Below are positions 1-7,598 of a stretch of 32,560 bases of DNA, one piece after another. Where the stretch lies: assembly GCA_910580015.1 (NCBI GenBank), contig CAJTVT010000031.1, positions 1 to 32,560 on the forward strand, given 5' to 3'. Numbering within the stretch: the first letter of the stretch is position 1; each line of letters opens with the position of its first letter. The stretch is from an uncultured Lachnospiraceae bacterium (GTDB lineage: Bacteria > Bacillota > Clostridia > Lachnospirales > Lachnospiraceae). The notes under the pieces are model-generated. The model was not told the DNA's origin and did no database searches. It saw only the letters and a program-made list of their open reading frames with translations. A program made the position numbers and the translations under genes.

Positions 1-41
1 ATAGAAAATTGAATTAGGCTAAATATCGACAGGTCAATACA
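1..41. repeat. Partial CTAG-family fold-back element (right end only)
   Basis: The window opens inside a copy of the same element as at 46-203 and 208-365. It starts in the core (AGAAAAT, matching 138-143) and ends in GGTCAATACA directly before a CTAG at 42-45. Its 3' arm is shorter than in the two full copies, so it is either a deletion variant or a divergent copy. Its left end lies outside the window. Confidence 0.7.
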
Positions 42-45
42 CTAG

Positions 46-203
46 TGTATTGACCGCCTAATATTTAGACTAATGACGCAGAATGAATTTTCATTCTGCA
101 AGGCAGATTTTTGACGGCGTAGCGGTGGCTACGACTAGAAAATCTAACGCAGTAGATGGAAATTCAGGCAAGTAATTGGTCTGATTGTCAGGTGGTCAAT
201 ACA
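46..203. repeat. CTAG-family fold-back (MITE-like) element, copy A, 158 bp
   Basis: A 158-bp non-coding element lies between CTAG at 42-45 and CTAG at 204-207. Its ends are inverted repeats (TGTATTGACC / GGTCAATACA), and weaker matching extends about 30 bp inward. The interior folds as nested stems: 85-94 with 156-165, 105-111 with 139-145, and an apical hairpin CGTAGC-GGTG-GCTACG at 118-133. There is no ORF of note. The layout fits a transposon-derived miniature element with CTAG as the duplicated target; a structured RNA element is the alternative. The mobilising transposase was not seen. Confidence 0.8.
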
Positions 204-207
204 CTAG

Positions 208-365
208 TGTAGTGACCGCATTATATCCGGTAAAACTCCGCAGAATATTTGCTCATCTACAAGACGGATTTTCGACGGCGTAGCGGTGGCTACGGATAGA
301 AAATCCAATGCAGTAGATGGGCGGATAGACAAGGAGATTTATAGGAATATAATGTGGTCACTACA
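208..365. repeat. CTAG-family fold-back (MITE-like) element, copy B, 158 bp
   Basis: This copy has the same length (158 bp) as copy A and lies between CTAG at 204-207 and CTAG at 366-369. Its terminal inverted repeats are better preserved (TGTAGTGACC-GCATTATATCC against a matching right end), about 21 bp. The nested stems are 251-260 with 313-322, 266-272 with 300-306, and the same CGTAGC-GGTG-GCTACG hairpin at 279-294. Relative to copy A, at least three stem pairs differ on both sides while pairing is kept. Both copies point the same way and share the middle CTAG. Confidence 0.8.
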
Positions 366-371
366 CTAGAC

Positions 372-421
372 GAGATAAGAGCCGGGAAACAGTCTGCACA
401 CCTGTCTCCCGGCTCTGTCTC
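372..421. terminator. Strong GC-rich hairpin downstream of the FliD-like gene
   Basis: A long inverted repeat (GAGATAAGAGCCGGGAAACAG at 372-392 against CTGTCTCCCGGCTCTGTCTC at 402-421) starts 6 bp past the stop codon at 427. It sits where a terminator would be expected, but no U-tract follows on either strand. On the minus strand the hairpin runs almost straight into the CTAG element array. The element insertion may have replaced the original T-run. Confidence 0.6.
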
Positions 422-426
422 ATCCC

Positions 427-1194
427 TTAAATAAAACTATTGTAATTGCTTCCATAGCTATAATTATAATTATAGGAACCACGCGCTCCATAAGTGTTCG
501 CTTTGCTCGCCTCATTTTGAGCCTGATAGTCTATCATAGAAGCTTTTGCAGAGACAGAATAACCATAGGAACCAGATCCGTTGAATAAATTCTTGACATC
601 CTCCATATCCGATTTCATAAAAGAATCTTTATCAATACTTAAAGTATCATCCTTATTGATTGTAATGCCAATCTTATTTAGCGTCCTCTCCCTGCTGTCT
701 GTCAGACTGATCATCTGATCTACATTGCGACCAATAGACTTGGTATTTGAAGTCTCCACATTGTCTACCAATGAATTATATTTCTTCACAAAATCATTCA
801 CTTTACCATAAATTGCTTCACGGTCATAGTCTGCCTTCACGACTCCATCCTGCTTTTTAATTTCAGTCTGGTTAAATACACTCTTTGTGCCTTTCGCCAT
901 CAACGCATCTGCGGAATCCTTCAAAGCCTCCGCACTGCTCTCAATACGGCTTAAGGTCTTCGTAGAATCCTTTGCAACAGAAGTTGTTGTCTTCTTATCT
1001 GCAATCTTGGAAACTGCAAAGTTGCCTTCAGAACCATAGTATGTCTTAAGCAACTTAAAATAACTTCCACTGCGAATACTTGCATGATCAGCAAAAACAT
1101 TGGTACTGTTCACAGCTCCGCTCTTAGAACTATTATTCAAACTGGAAAACAGTGTACCGACTGAACTTGCATCATTTACACCAAAAAATGCCAT
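427..1194 (-). CDS. FliD-like (flagellar hook-associated protein 2 C-terminal type) protein
   Basis: A 255-residue protein starting MAFFGVNDASSVG. I chose the ATG at 1194 over one 63 bp upstream because AAAGGAGTGG lies at good spacing only before 1194. Residues from about 130 (YGKVNDFVKKYNSLVDN) to about 220 resemble the C-terminal domain of flagellar cap protein FliD: a helical stretch, then an LNKIGITINKDDTLSIDKD-like turn and a DVKNLF motif. The N-terminal FliD region is missing, and the length is about half that of FliD. The C-terminus is a Tyr/Asn/Ser-rich tail (SYNYNYSYGSNYNSF). There are no flagellar genes around it. It may be a degenerate or repurposed FliD-like protein, or a separate surface/secreted family. 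Function not assigned. Confidence 0.65.
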   Translation of the reverse strand: MAFFGVNDASSVGTLFSSLNNSSKSGAVNSTNVFADHASIRSGSYFKLLKTYYGSEGNFAVSKIADKKTTTSVAKDSTKTLSRIESSAEALKDSADALMAKGTKSVFNQTEIKKQDGVVKADYDREAIYGKVNDFVKKYNSLVDNVETSNTKSIGRNVDQMISLTDSRERTLNKIGITINKDDTLSIDKDSFMKSDMEDVKNLFNGSGSYGYSVSAKASMIDYQAQNEASKANTYGARGSYNYNYSYGSNYNSFI

Positions 1195-1290
1195 AACATC
1201 CACTCCTTTGACGAAATTCGACTTCCTTGTCTTTGACTGATAATTATACTCTTGCATAATATATCGGAGCTTTCTGGCTTTTTCTTAACA

Positions 1291-1971
1291 CTATGATAAC
1301 ATATTTTCAATCTGCCAGTCAATAGGCTCTACTCCATTTGACTTCAAAAACTCATTTGCTTGGCTAAAATGCTTACACCCAAAAAATCCACGATATGCAG
1401 ACAGAGGGCTTGGATGGGGTGCTTTTAAAATCAAATGTTTTGGGTTATCCAACATAGAACTCTTACTCTGTGCTGGTTTTCCCCACAACATATAGACAAC
1501 AGGACGATCCTGGGCATTCACTGCCCGAATAATCGCATCTGTAAACTGCTCCCAGCCCTTACCCTGATGGGAAAATGCCTGATGTGCCCGCACAGTGAGT
1601 ACCGTGTTGAGCATCAAAACTCCCTGGCTGGCCCACTTTACCAGATAACCATGGTTCGGGATTTCACATCCCAAATCATCCTTCAGTTCCTTGTAAATAT
1701 TTTCCAGAGAAGGCGGAATACTGACTTCCGGCCTCACAGAAAAACAAAGCCCATGTGCCTGCCCTTCATTATGATAGGGATCCTGTCCCAAAATCAATAC
1801 TTTCACCTGACTCAAAGGTGTCAAATGCATGGCATTAAAAATATCATCTGCTGGAGGATAAATTACTTTGCTACTATATTCCTCTTTTACAAATTGATAA
1901 AGTTCAGAATAATAAGGTTTTTTAAATTCTTCACCAACAGCCTCTGCCCAGTCATTTTCCAGCATTCCCAT
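1291..1971 (-). CDS. ung: Uracil-DNA glycosylase (family 1)
   Basis: A 226-residue protein of normal family length. It removes uracil from DNA in the first step of base excision repair. The water-activating motif GQDPYHNEGQAHG is at residues 62-74 with catalytic Asp64. The DNA-intercalation motif HPSPLSAYRGFFG starts at His186, and the uracil-binding LLLN-type segment (VLMLNTVLTVR) is near 118-128. The start at 1971 has AAAGGAG 8 bases upstream; a second ATG two codons in is less well placed. It lies 78 bp downstream of hisF on the same strand with no clear terminator between, so it may be co-transcribed with the his genes. Confidence 0.97.
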   Translation of the reverse strand: MGMLENDWAEAVGEEFKKPYYSELYQFVKEEYSSKVIYPPADDIFNAMHLTPLSQVKVLILGQDPYHNEGQAHGLCFSVRPEVSIPPSLENIYKELKDDLGCEIPNHGYLVKWASQGVLMLNTVLTVRAHQAFSHQGKGWEQFTDAIIRAVNAQDRPVVYMLWGKPAQSKSSMLDNPKHLILKAPHPSPLSAYRGFFGCKHFSQANEFLKSNGVEPIDWQIENMLS

Positions 1972-2049
1972 AAGATATACTCCTTTCTTTTACGATGAAA
2001 GTTCTCACTTTCACTGTCTGCATCTTTCGGAACCAACCTATTCTCCCTG

Positions 2050-2811
2050 TTACAACCGCACTGACACGCCCTTTCCTGCCAGATACTTTTTCAATTCCAT
2101 AATTTCCAATTCCTTATAATGAAATAGAGAAGCTGCTAAAGCCGCATCTGCGCCTCCCTGCGTCAAAGCTTCATAGAAATGCTCTTCTATCCCAGCACCC
2201 CCTGAAGCAATTACCGGAATCGACACTTGGTCTGAAATCAATTTTGTTAACTCTAAATCATACCCCGCCTTGGTGCCATCACAATCCATACTGGTAAGTA
2301 AAATCTCTCCTGCTCCTCTATGGTCTGCCTGTATCGCCCATTCCACTGCGTCCAGACCTGTATCGACTCTTCCGCCATTCTTATAGACATTCCATCCACT
2401 GCCGTCCGCTCTGCGTTTTGCATCAATGGCGACCACCACACACTGACTGCCAAATTTATCTGCGGCATCACTGATCAGCTCTGGCTTATTGATTGCGGAA
2501 GAATTGATGGAAATCTTATCTGCCCCTTCCCGAAGCAGCGCCTTGAAATCATCCACGGAGCGAATTCCTCCTCCAACCGTAAAAGGAATAAACACCGTTT
2601 CAGCCACACGCCGTACCATATCCACCACGGTTTCCCTGGAATCCGAGGAAGCTGTAATATCCAAAAATACAACTTCATCTGCCCCCGCCTGATCATAAGC
2701 AGCCGCCACTTCCACTGGGTCTCCAGCGTCTTTCAGATTCACAAAATTAATGCCTTTTACCACACGCCCATTATGTACGTCCAGGCAGGGAATGATTCTC
2801 TTCGTAAACAT
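2050..2811 (-). CDS. hisF: Imidazole glycerol phosphate synthase, cyclase subunit
   Basis: 253 residues, (beta/alpha)8 barrel. Together with HisH it converts PRFAR plus glutamine-derived ammonia to IGP and AICAR in histidine biosynthesis. The N-terminus MFTKRIIPCLDVHNGRVVKG is diagnostic, with catalytic Asp11; the second catalytic Asp is in VVVAIDAKR near residue 130. The phosphate-binding Gly-rich loops TVGGGIRS and ASGGAG are present. I chose the start at 2811 rather than an in-frame ATG 27 bp upstream because the protein family begins there and AGGTGGG sits 6 bases before it. The ATG is 1 bp past the hisH stop codon, so the two subunits are probably translationally coupled. Confidence 0.97.
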   Translation of the reverse strand: MFTKRIIPCLDVHNGRVVKGINFVNLKDAGDPVEVAAAYDQAGADEVVFLDITASSDSRETVVDMVRRVAETVFIPFTVGGGIRSVDDFKALLREGADKISINSSAINKPELISDAADKFGSQCVVVAIDAKRRADGSGWNVYKNGGRVDTGLDAVEWAIQADHRGAGEILLTSMDCDGTKAGYDLELTKLISDQVSIPVIASGGAGIEEHFYEALTQGGADAALAASLFHYKELEIMELKKYLAGKGVSVRL

Positions 2812-2812
2812 A

Positions 2813-3430
2813 TTATCCCACCTTTCCTGCCTTAGCAAAATTCTGTAGTATCTTCAATCCTGTGTTGCTACTTTTCTCTGGATGAAATTGACAGGCAAAT
2901 ACATTTCCTTGTTCCACAGATGCATGGATCTGTGTGCTGTAATCTGTACACGCCTTAACAATCTTCTCATCCTTTGCTTTCAAATAATAGGAATGCACAA
3001 AATATACAAAAACCCCTTCACCAATCCCTTCAAACAACCGGCCCTGATTTTGAAGATGCAAAGAATTCCAACCTATATGTGGGATTTTTAGTCCTGGCTT
3101 ATCAGGAATCTTCACAATCTCACCTTCTAAAATTTGAAGTCCTTGTACACCACCACTTTCTTGACTTCCCTCAAACAAAAGCTGAAGCCCCAGACAGATT
3201 CCCAAAAAAGGTGTTTTCTGTTCCACTACCTCACGGATCGTTTTGTCAAGCTCATAGTGTTTTAAATGCTCCATTGCCTCACCAAAAGCTCCAACTCCTG
3301 GAAGAATCACCTTGTCCGCTGCTAAAATCTCTTTAAAATCTCTGGTAACAATGCTCTCCTCCCCCAGATATTTCAATGCTTTTTCCACACTTTTCAAATT
3401 CCCTGCATCATAATCAATCACTGCTATCAT
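2813..3430 (-). CDS. hisH: Imidazole glycerol phosphate synthase, glutamine amidotransferase subunit
   Basis: 205 residues, class I glutamine amidotransferase. It supplies ammonia to HisF through the heterodimer interface. The catalytic triad is visible: the Cys79 nucleophile in GICLGLQLLFEGS, and His183 and Glu185 in CQFHPEKSS. The oxyanion-loop region GVGAFGEAM is near residues 45-53. The gene follows the 517-codon membrane protein gene by 21 bp and precedes hisF by 1 bp. The rest of the histidine pathway is not in this window, so hisHF forms a separate pair here. The start codon has only a weak ribosome binding site, which suggests coupling to the gene upstream. Confidence 0.97.
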   Translation of the reverse strand: MIAVIDYDAGNLKSVEKALKYLGEESIVTRDFKEILAADKVILPGVGAFGEAMEHLKHYELDKTIREVVEQKTPFLGICLGLQLLFEGSQESGGVQGLQILEGEIVKIPDKPGLKIPHIGWNSLHLQNQGRLFEGIGEGVFVYFVHSYYLKAKDEKIVKACTDYSTQIHASVEQGNVFACQFHPEKSSNTGLKILQNFAKAGKVG

Positions 3431-3451
3431 GCCGCTGTTCCTGCCTCTCTT

Positions 3452-4996
3452 CTACTCCAGCCCAAGTTTATCTATGATATCATACAATTTCAAAGTATAC
3501 TCCTCTTTCTCTCGGATAGCATAAAGCTCCCTTGCCTGGTCTAACGTCATATCATACTTTTTCTTCAATGTTTTTTCTATCTTAGACAACATTCCGTCAT
3601 ACTCCAACGACACTCCTGCCGACGCGGCTTCCTTTGCATTTCTATCATATCTTCCAACTCCAAGAATCAATGCGCTCAATGCCTCAGAATACATTTTCTG
3701 CTTCTGATAAACCTCATAGCTATTCAGAGGCTGCTGGATATAAGCAGTAAGTCTAGACTTTTCATACAGTTCCTCATCCACCTCTTTTACCTTGCTTCCC
3801 TGGTCAAAGCAACTGTAAGCTTCCACATACTCGCCCTGGTCATAATACTCCTTGGCCTGAGAAATGCTGAGCGTGTAGCCTACTTGATTCGACACCAAAT
3901 GAATCAAAAGAACCAGAGAAAGGCACACTAGCATAATGAGAAATACTGGTAATTTCGGAAGAGGTTTTGTCTTTTCTATAACTCTTGGCGGTTTCTCTTT
4001 CTTAGGTTTGTCTTTTTTCGCCTGTGCTTTCTGCGCTTTCTTTTCTGCCTTTTCCTTTTTCTTTTGATCTTTTTCTTCTTTCTTTTGCTGCTTTTTGCGT
4101 TCCTTCTCCTCTGCCTCAGCAGCAGCTTTCTTGCTTTCCTGTTCATCCAGTTCCTTGGCTTCTTCCTCGGAAAGCTCAATAATCTCTTCTCCTCCAAACA
4201 TTAAGTTGGAGAATTTCTTAAAAAATCCTACTTTTTCGCCCTTCTCTCCCTCAGATCCCTTTGTTTTTTCTTTTTCTATCTTTTTCTTCTTAGGAGGCTC
4301 CGTCTCTGCGGCTGACGCCGCATCCATCTCCAATCCCAATCCTTCAAGTTCCCTTGCAAGATCTTGGACTGCTGAGTCTATTCCTTCTGTAGTCTGTGGA
4401 CGCTCCAAAGATTCTGATTCTCCCATCTCTTCTGGCTCCTCTGTCATATCCATCGCATCTTCCTGTGAAAAACCAAACTCTTCCTCAAAAGAATCTGATT
4501 CTGCAAAAGGATCTGGTTCCTCATCACCAATTCCAGAAAGCATATCCAAAAGCTCCTGATTCGCCTCTCCGGACATAAAATCGTCTTCCTGGCCTCCTCC
4601 ATCGAGGGTGTTCACCTCAAAATTCGGCGTATTGTCACCAAACCCAGTTCCAATTTCATCCAGATTGTCCTGGTCTTCCTCAAAATTCTGTAAAGAATCT
4701 TCCATGGATAAATCCGCCCCATCTTCAAAGCTTCCAAACCCATCCAACTCCTCCAGATTTCCGCTCTTTACATTGCTTACGATATCATCGATACCGAAAT
4801 CCATATCATTGTCCTGTCCCTGTTCCATGGTATCTCCCGTCTGGGACCTGCTCTTCTCAAAAGCCTGAAGGAAATCATCCTCCCCATCCTGAGATGTGCT
4901 GCTTGGGGAACTGAAGAAATCTTCGTTTGCTCCTAATTCTTCTTCATCATCCATCCCCCGCAACAATCTGTCCAGGTAATCTTCTCTCTCGTTCAA
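3452..4996 (-). CDS. Unknown single-pass membrane protein with acidic cytoplasmic tail and repeat-like C-terminal domain
   Basis: About 514 residues, not a family I can name. From the N-terminus: about 220 residues very rich in Asp/Glu and Ser with low complexity; a short segment EKVGFFKKFSNLMFGGEEIIELSEEEAKELDEQE; about 75 residues of Lys/Glu repeats predicted to be helical or coiled coil and strongly basic at their end; one membrane segment (PVFLIMLVCLSLVLLIHLV); then about 145 residues of helix pairs of TPR-like character (ISQAKEYYDQGEYVEAYSCFDQG, YEVYQKQKMYSEALSALILG). The best start is a TTG at 4996 with GGAGG 7 bases upstream; a GTG at 5005 overlaps that ribosome binding site. A TATGAT-type -10 sequence lies just upstream, so it may begin a sub-operon with hisH, hisF and ung. 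Confidence 0.8.
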   Translation of the reverse strand: MNEREDYLDRLLRGMDDEEELGANEDFFSSPSSTSQDGEDDFLQAFEKSRSQTGDTMEQGQDNDMDFGIDDIVSNVKSGNLEELDGFGSFEDGADLSMEDSLQNFEEDQDNLDEIGTGFGDNTPNFEVNTLDGGGQEDDFMSGEANQELLDMLSGIGDEEPDPFAESDSFEEEFGFSQEDAMDMTEEPEEMGESESLERPQTTEGIDSAVQDLARELEGLGLEMDAASAAETEPPKKKKIEKEKTKGSEGEKGEKVGFFKKFSNLMFGGEEIIELSEEEAKELDEQESKKAAAEAEEKERKKQQKKEEKDQKKKEKAEKKAQKAQAKKDKPKKEKPPRVIEKTKPLPKLPVFLIMLVCLSLVLLIHLVSNQVGYTLSISQAKEYYDQGEYVEAYSCFDQGSKVKEVDEELYEKSRLTAYIQQPLNSYEVYQKQKMYSEALSALILGVGRYDRNAKEAASAGVSLEYDGMLSKIEKTLKKKYDMTLDQARELYAIREKEEYTLKLYDIIDKLGLE

Positions 4997-5083
4997 AGGT
5001 TCCACCTCCGGTGTATTTTATCATACTCTATCATAACACACTGCATCACATTACACAAGTCATGTCCGCCTGCGCCGACAAAA

Positions 5084-6448
5084 TCAATTTTTAAAACTGT
5101 GCACCGGTGCTGGAATTCTTCCTTTCCGATTGATAAACGCCTCACATCCATATCTGTTCACTGGAATGACTGGCGCATGGCCCAGCAATCCTCCAAATTC
5201 CACTGTCTCTCCAATTCCTTTTCCAATCACTGGTATCAAACGAACAGCCGTAGTTTTTTGATTGATCATCCCGATTGCCATCTCATCCGCTATCACTCCA
5301 GAAATTGTAGTTGCTGGAACATCTCCCGGAATTGCAATCATATCAAGACCCACGGAACAGACACAGGTCATGGCCTCTAATTTTTCCAATGTCAAGGCCC
5401 CTGCCTCCACTGCATTGATCATTCCCTGATCTTCACTTACCGGAATAAAGGCGCCGCTCAAGCCTCCCACATAGGAAGATGCCATAATACCGCCCTTTTT
5501 GACCTGATCATTTAACAAGGCCAAAGCCGCAGTCGTTCCAGGTGCTCCTGCATATTCCAAGCCAATCTCCTCTAAGATTTCTGCCACTGAATCACCCACT
5601 GCTGGAGTAGGCGCCAAAGAGAGATCAATGATGCCAAATGGAATCCCAAGTCTCCTGCTAGCCTCCTGCGCCACCAACTGTCCAACACGTGTAATCTTAA
5701 AGGCTGTCTTTTTGATCGTTTCACAGAGTATCTCAAAACTTTCTCCGCGAACTTGTTCCAACGCCTTTTTAACTACACCTGGACCTGATACTCCTACATT
5801 GATGATAGCGTCTGCCTCCGTAACCCCATGGAAAGCTCCAGCCATAAAGGGATTATCGTCAGGAGCATTACAAAATACCACCAGCTTCGCACAGCCCAGA
5901 GAATCATTTTCTTTGGTATACTCCGCTGTTTTTAAGATGATTTCACCCATAAGTTTTACTGCATCCATGTCAATTCCTGTTTTCGTGGAACCCACATTTA
6001 CAGAACTACACACCCGTTCTGTCTCCGCAAGAGCCTTCGGAATAGAGCGGATCAAATTTTCATCTCCTACTGTCATTCCTTTGGAAACCAATGCAGAATA
6101 TCCTCCGATAAAGTTGACTCCGACGGTCTTTGCTGCGCGATCCAAGGTCCTAGCAATCGTCACAAAATCTTCTGGGGACTTACATGCCGCCTGCCCGACC
6201 AAAGCAATAGGTGTAACAGAAATTCGCTTATTTACAATGGGAATACAATAATTTCGTTCAATTTCTTCCCCTGTCTCCACAAGCTTTTCTGCTATTGACG
6301 TAATTTTTTGATAGATCTTATCATTGAGTCTTTGCAGATCTGAATCGATACAATCCAGCAGACTGATTCCCATGGTAATGGTCCGCACATCCAGATTTTC
6401 CTGCTCAATCATTTTATTGGTCTCATTTACTTCCCAAATGTTAATCAT
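5084..6448 (-). CDS. PFL family protein (DUF711 / UPF0210)
   Basis: A 454-residue protein of the conserved UPF0210 family, related in fold to pyruvate formate-lyase but without a proven reaction. Family features include the N-terminal ENLDVRTITMGISLLDC, the Gly-rich stretch GVSGPGVVKKALE, the segment IDLSLAPTPAVGDSVAEILEE and the C-terminal GGLLGHAPVIPVN. No glycyl radical motif is seen, which fits the family. It starts 11 bp after the ACT-domain gene with AAGGAGCAGC before the ATG. This pairing of an ACT-domain gene followed by a DUF711 gene is widely conserved in Firmicutes, so the two proteins probably work together. Confidence 0.93.
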   Translation of the reverse strand: MINIWEVNETNKMIEQENLDVRTITMGISLLDCIDSDLQRLNDKIYQKITSIAEKLVETGEEIERNYCIPIVNKRISVTPIALVGQAACKSPEDFVTIARTLDRAAKTVGVNFIGGYSALVSKGMTVGDENLIRSIPKALAETERVCSSVNVGSTKTGIDMDAVKLMGEIILKTAEYTKENDSLGCAKLVVFCNAPDDNPFMAGAFHGVTEADAIINVGVSGPGVVKKALEQVRGESFEILCETIKKTAFKITRVGQLVAQEASRRLGIPFGIIDLSLAPTPAVGDSVAEILEEIGLEYAGAPGTTAALALLNDQVKKGGIMASSYVGGLSGAFIPVSEDQGMINAVEAGALTLEKLEAMTCVCSVGLDMIAIPGDVPATTISGVIADEMAIGMINQKTTAVRLIPVIGKGIGETVEFGGLLGHAPVIPVNRYGCEAFINRKGRIPAPVHSFKN

Positions 6449-6459
6449 TCTGCTGCTCC

Positions 6460-6744
6460 TTAAATTCTATGCATTTTGTTGAATATCTCTTCCCTTTGAC
6501 ATTTGATGTTCACGCCAATTTCTTCCCCTAACAATTCCAGATCTTTGGCACACTGATCAAAAGGTTTATCTGAATGTTTCATATCTGCAATCATCATCAT
6601 ATTAAAAAATTCCTGTACAATCGTCTGGCTGATATCCAGCACATTAATATGGTGTTCTGATAGATAAGTACATACCTTTGCAATAATCCCAACCGTATCT
6701 TTTCCCACAACTGTAATAATTGTTCTATCCATATTTTTTTCCAT
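6460..6744 (-). CDS. ACT domain protein (UPF0237 family)
   Basis: 94 residues, a single ACT domain of the small-molecule-binding regulatory type. The sequence MDRTIITVVGKDTVGIIAKVCTYLSEHHINVLDISQTIVQ has the beta-alpha-beta pattern with the Gly-Ile turn typical of ligand-binding ACT domains. The start at 6744 has GGAGG 6 bases upstream; the internal ATG four codons later lacks one. It lies 50 bp after walJ and 11 bp before the DUF711 gene. The ligand is unknown; ACT domains often bind amino acids. Confidence 0.93.
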   Translation of the reverse strand: MEKNMDRTIITVVGKDTVGIIAKVCTYLSEHHINVLDISQTIVQEFFNMMMIADMKHSDKPFDQCAKDLELLGEEIGVNIKCQREEIFNKMHRI

Positions 6745-6794
6745 CTTGTTCCTCCAAGTAATGTTTTTCTGCTAAAACGCGTTTGAAAAATGTT

Positions 6795-7592
6795 CTAAAC
6801 TTCAAACATATCGGATACCATATCACGCTTCGCCACATAAATGGGAAAATCCTTTGCATGATAGGAATTATCTGACAAATCTATTTCTAAGCGCACTGTT
6901 TCATAGGCAAGCTGCTCATAATTATTTTCCTTGCTCAAATGCCCCAAAATTACAGCTTTCAATCCATCATGGAGCACTTGGCTTAAAAGCTGTCCAGACA
7001 GTTCATTGGAAAGATGCCCTCGTTCCCCTAAAATCCGTTGTTTCAGGTAATAGGGATAGCTTCCCACCTGTAGCATATGTACATCGTGATTTGCCTCTAA
7101 CAGCAACAGATCCATGTTCTGAAGTCGGTCCACAATATAACTGTCATATTTTCCAAGATCTGTCATCACTGCCATGGATTTTCCTCCCTGCCGTATGACG
7201 TAGGCAACTGGCTGGGCTGCATCGTGGGAGATCTTGATAGGCGTCACTGTGATATCTCCAATCACTGTTTCCATATCTGCTTGCACTTCCCGATACAAAC
7301 CTTCTGGAATCTTCCCAATGCTTTTACACTTTAAAATCGCTTCCCAGGTTCCTTTGGTGGCATAGATGGGTATTCCATACCGTCTTGCCACCACACCTAA
7401 ACCACCAATATGGTCTGAATGCTCATGTGTAATCAAAATACCGTCTATCTCTCTGGTTGTATGTCCAATTTCATTCAAACCTTCCTCAATCTTTTTGCCG
7501 CTGATCCCGACATCTATCATAAGATTTGCCAGATCAGACCCTGCAAAAATACAGTTTCCGCTGCTTCCACTGGCAATGCTGCACAATCTCAT
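6795..7592 (-). CDS. walJ: MBL-fold metallo-hydrolase, WalJ/YycJ type
   Basis: 265 residues, cytoplasmic metallo-beta-lactamase-fold hydrolase. The metal-binding motif THEHSDHIGG is near residues 55-64; further ligands are in MAVMTDLG and in LLLLEANHD and GHLSKENN. The N-terminus MRLCSIASGSSGNCIF is typical of the WalJ/YycJ group, 5'-3' exonuclease-like proteins linked to cell-wall and DNA-damage phenotypes in Bacillus and relatives. There is no walRK two-component system nearby. The gene instead follows the coaE-FtsA-like gene by 6 bp, in the polA cluster. Confidence 0.93.
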   Translation of the reverse strand: MRLCSIASGSSGNCIFAGSDLANLMIDVGISGKKIEEGLNEIGHTTREIDGILITHEHSDHIGGLGVVARRYGIPIYATKGTWEAILKCKSIGKIPEGLYREVQADMETVIGDITVTPIKISHDAAQPVAYVIRQGGKSMAVMTDLGKYDSYIVDRLQNMDLLLLEANHDVHMLQVGSYPYYLKQRILGERGHLSNELSGQLLSQVLHDGLKAVILGHLSKENNYEQLAYETVRLEIDLSDNSYHAKDFPIYVAKRDMVSDMFEV

Positions 7593-7598
7593 CTTCTG

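Noticed and set aside
1..369. CRISPR-like repeat array
   Set aside because: Repeat units are 162 bp with conserved interiors and terminal inverted repeats, not short repeats with variable spacers, and no cas genes are present.
4095..4559. Plus-strand open frame rich in Ser opposite the acidic membrane protein
   Set aside because: It mirrors the low-complexity Glu/Asp/Lys codons of the real minus-strand gene, and has no ribosome binding site or family signature.
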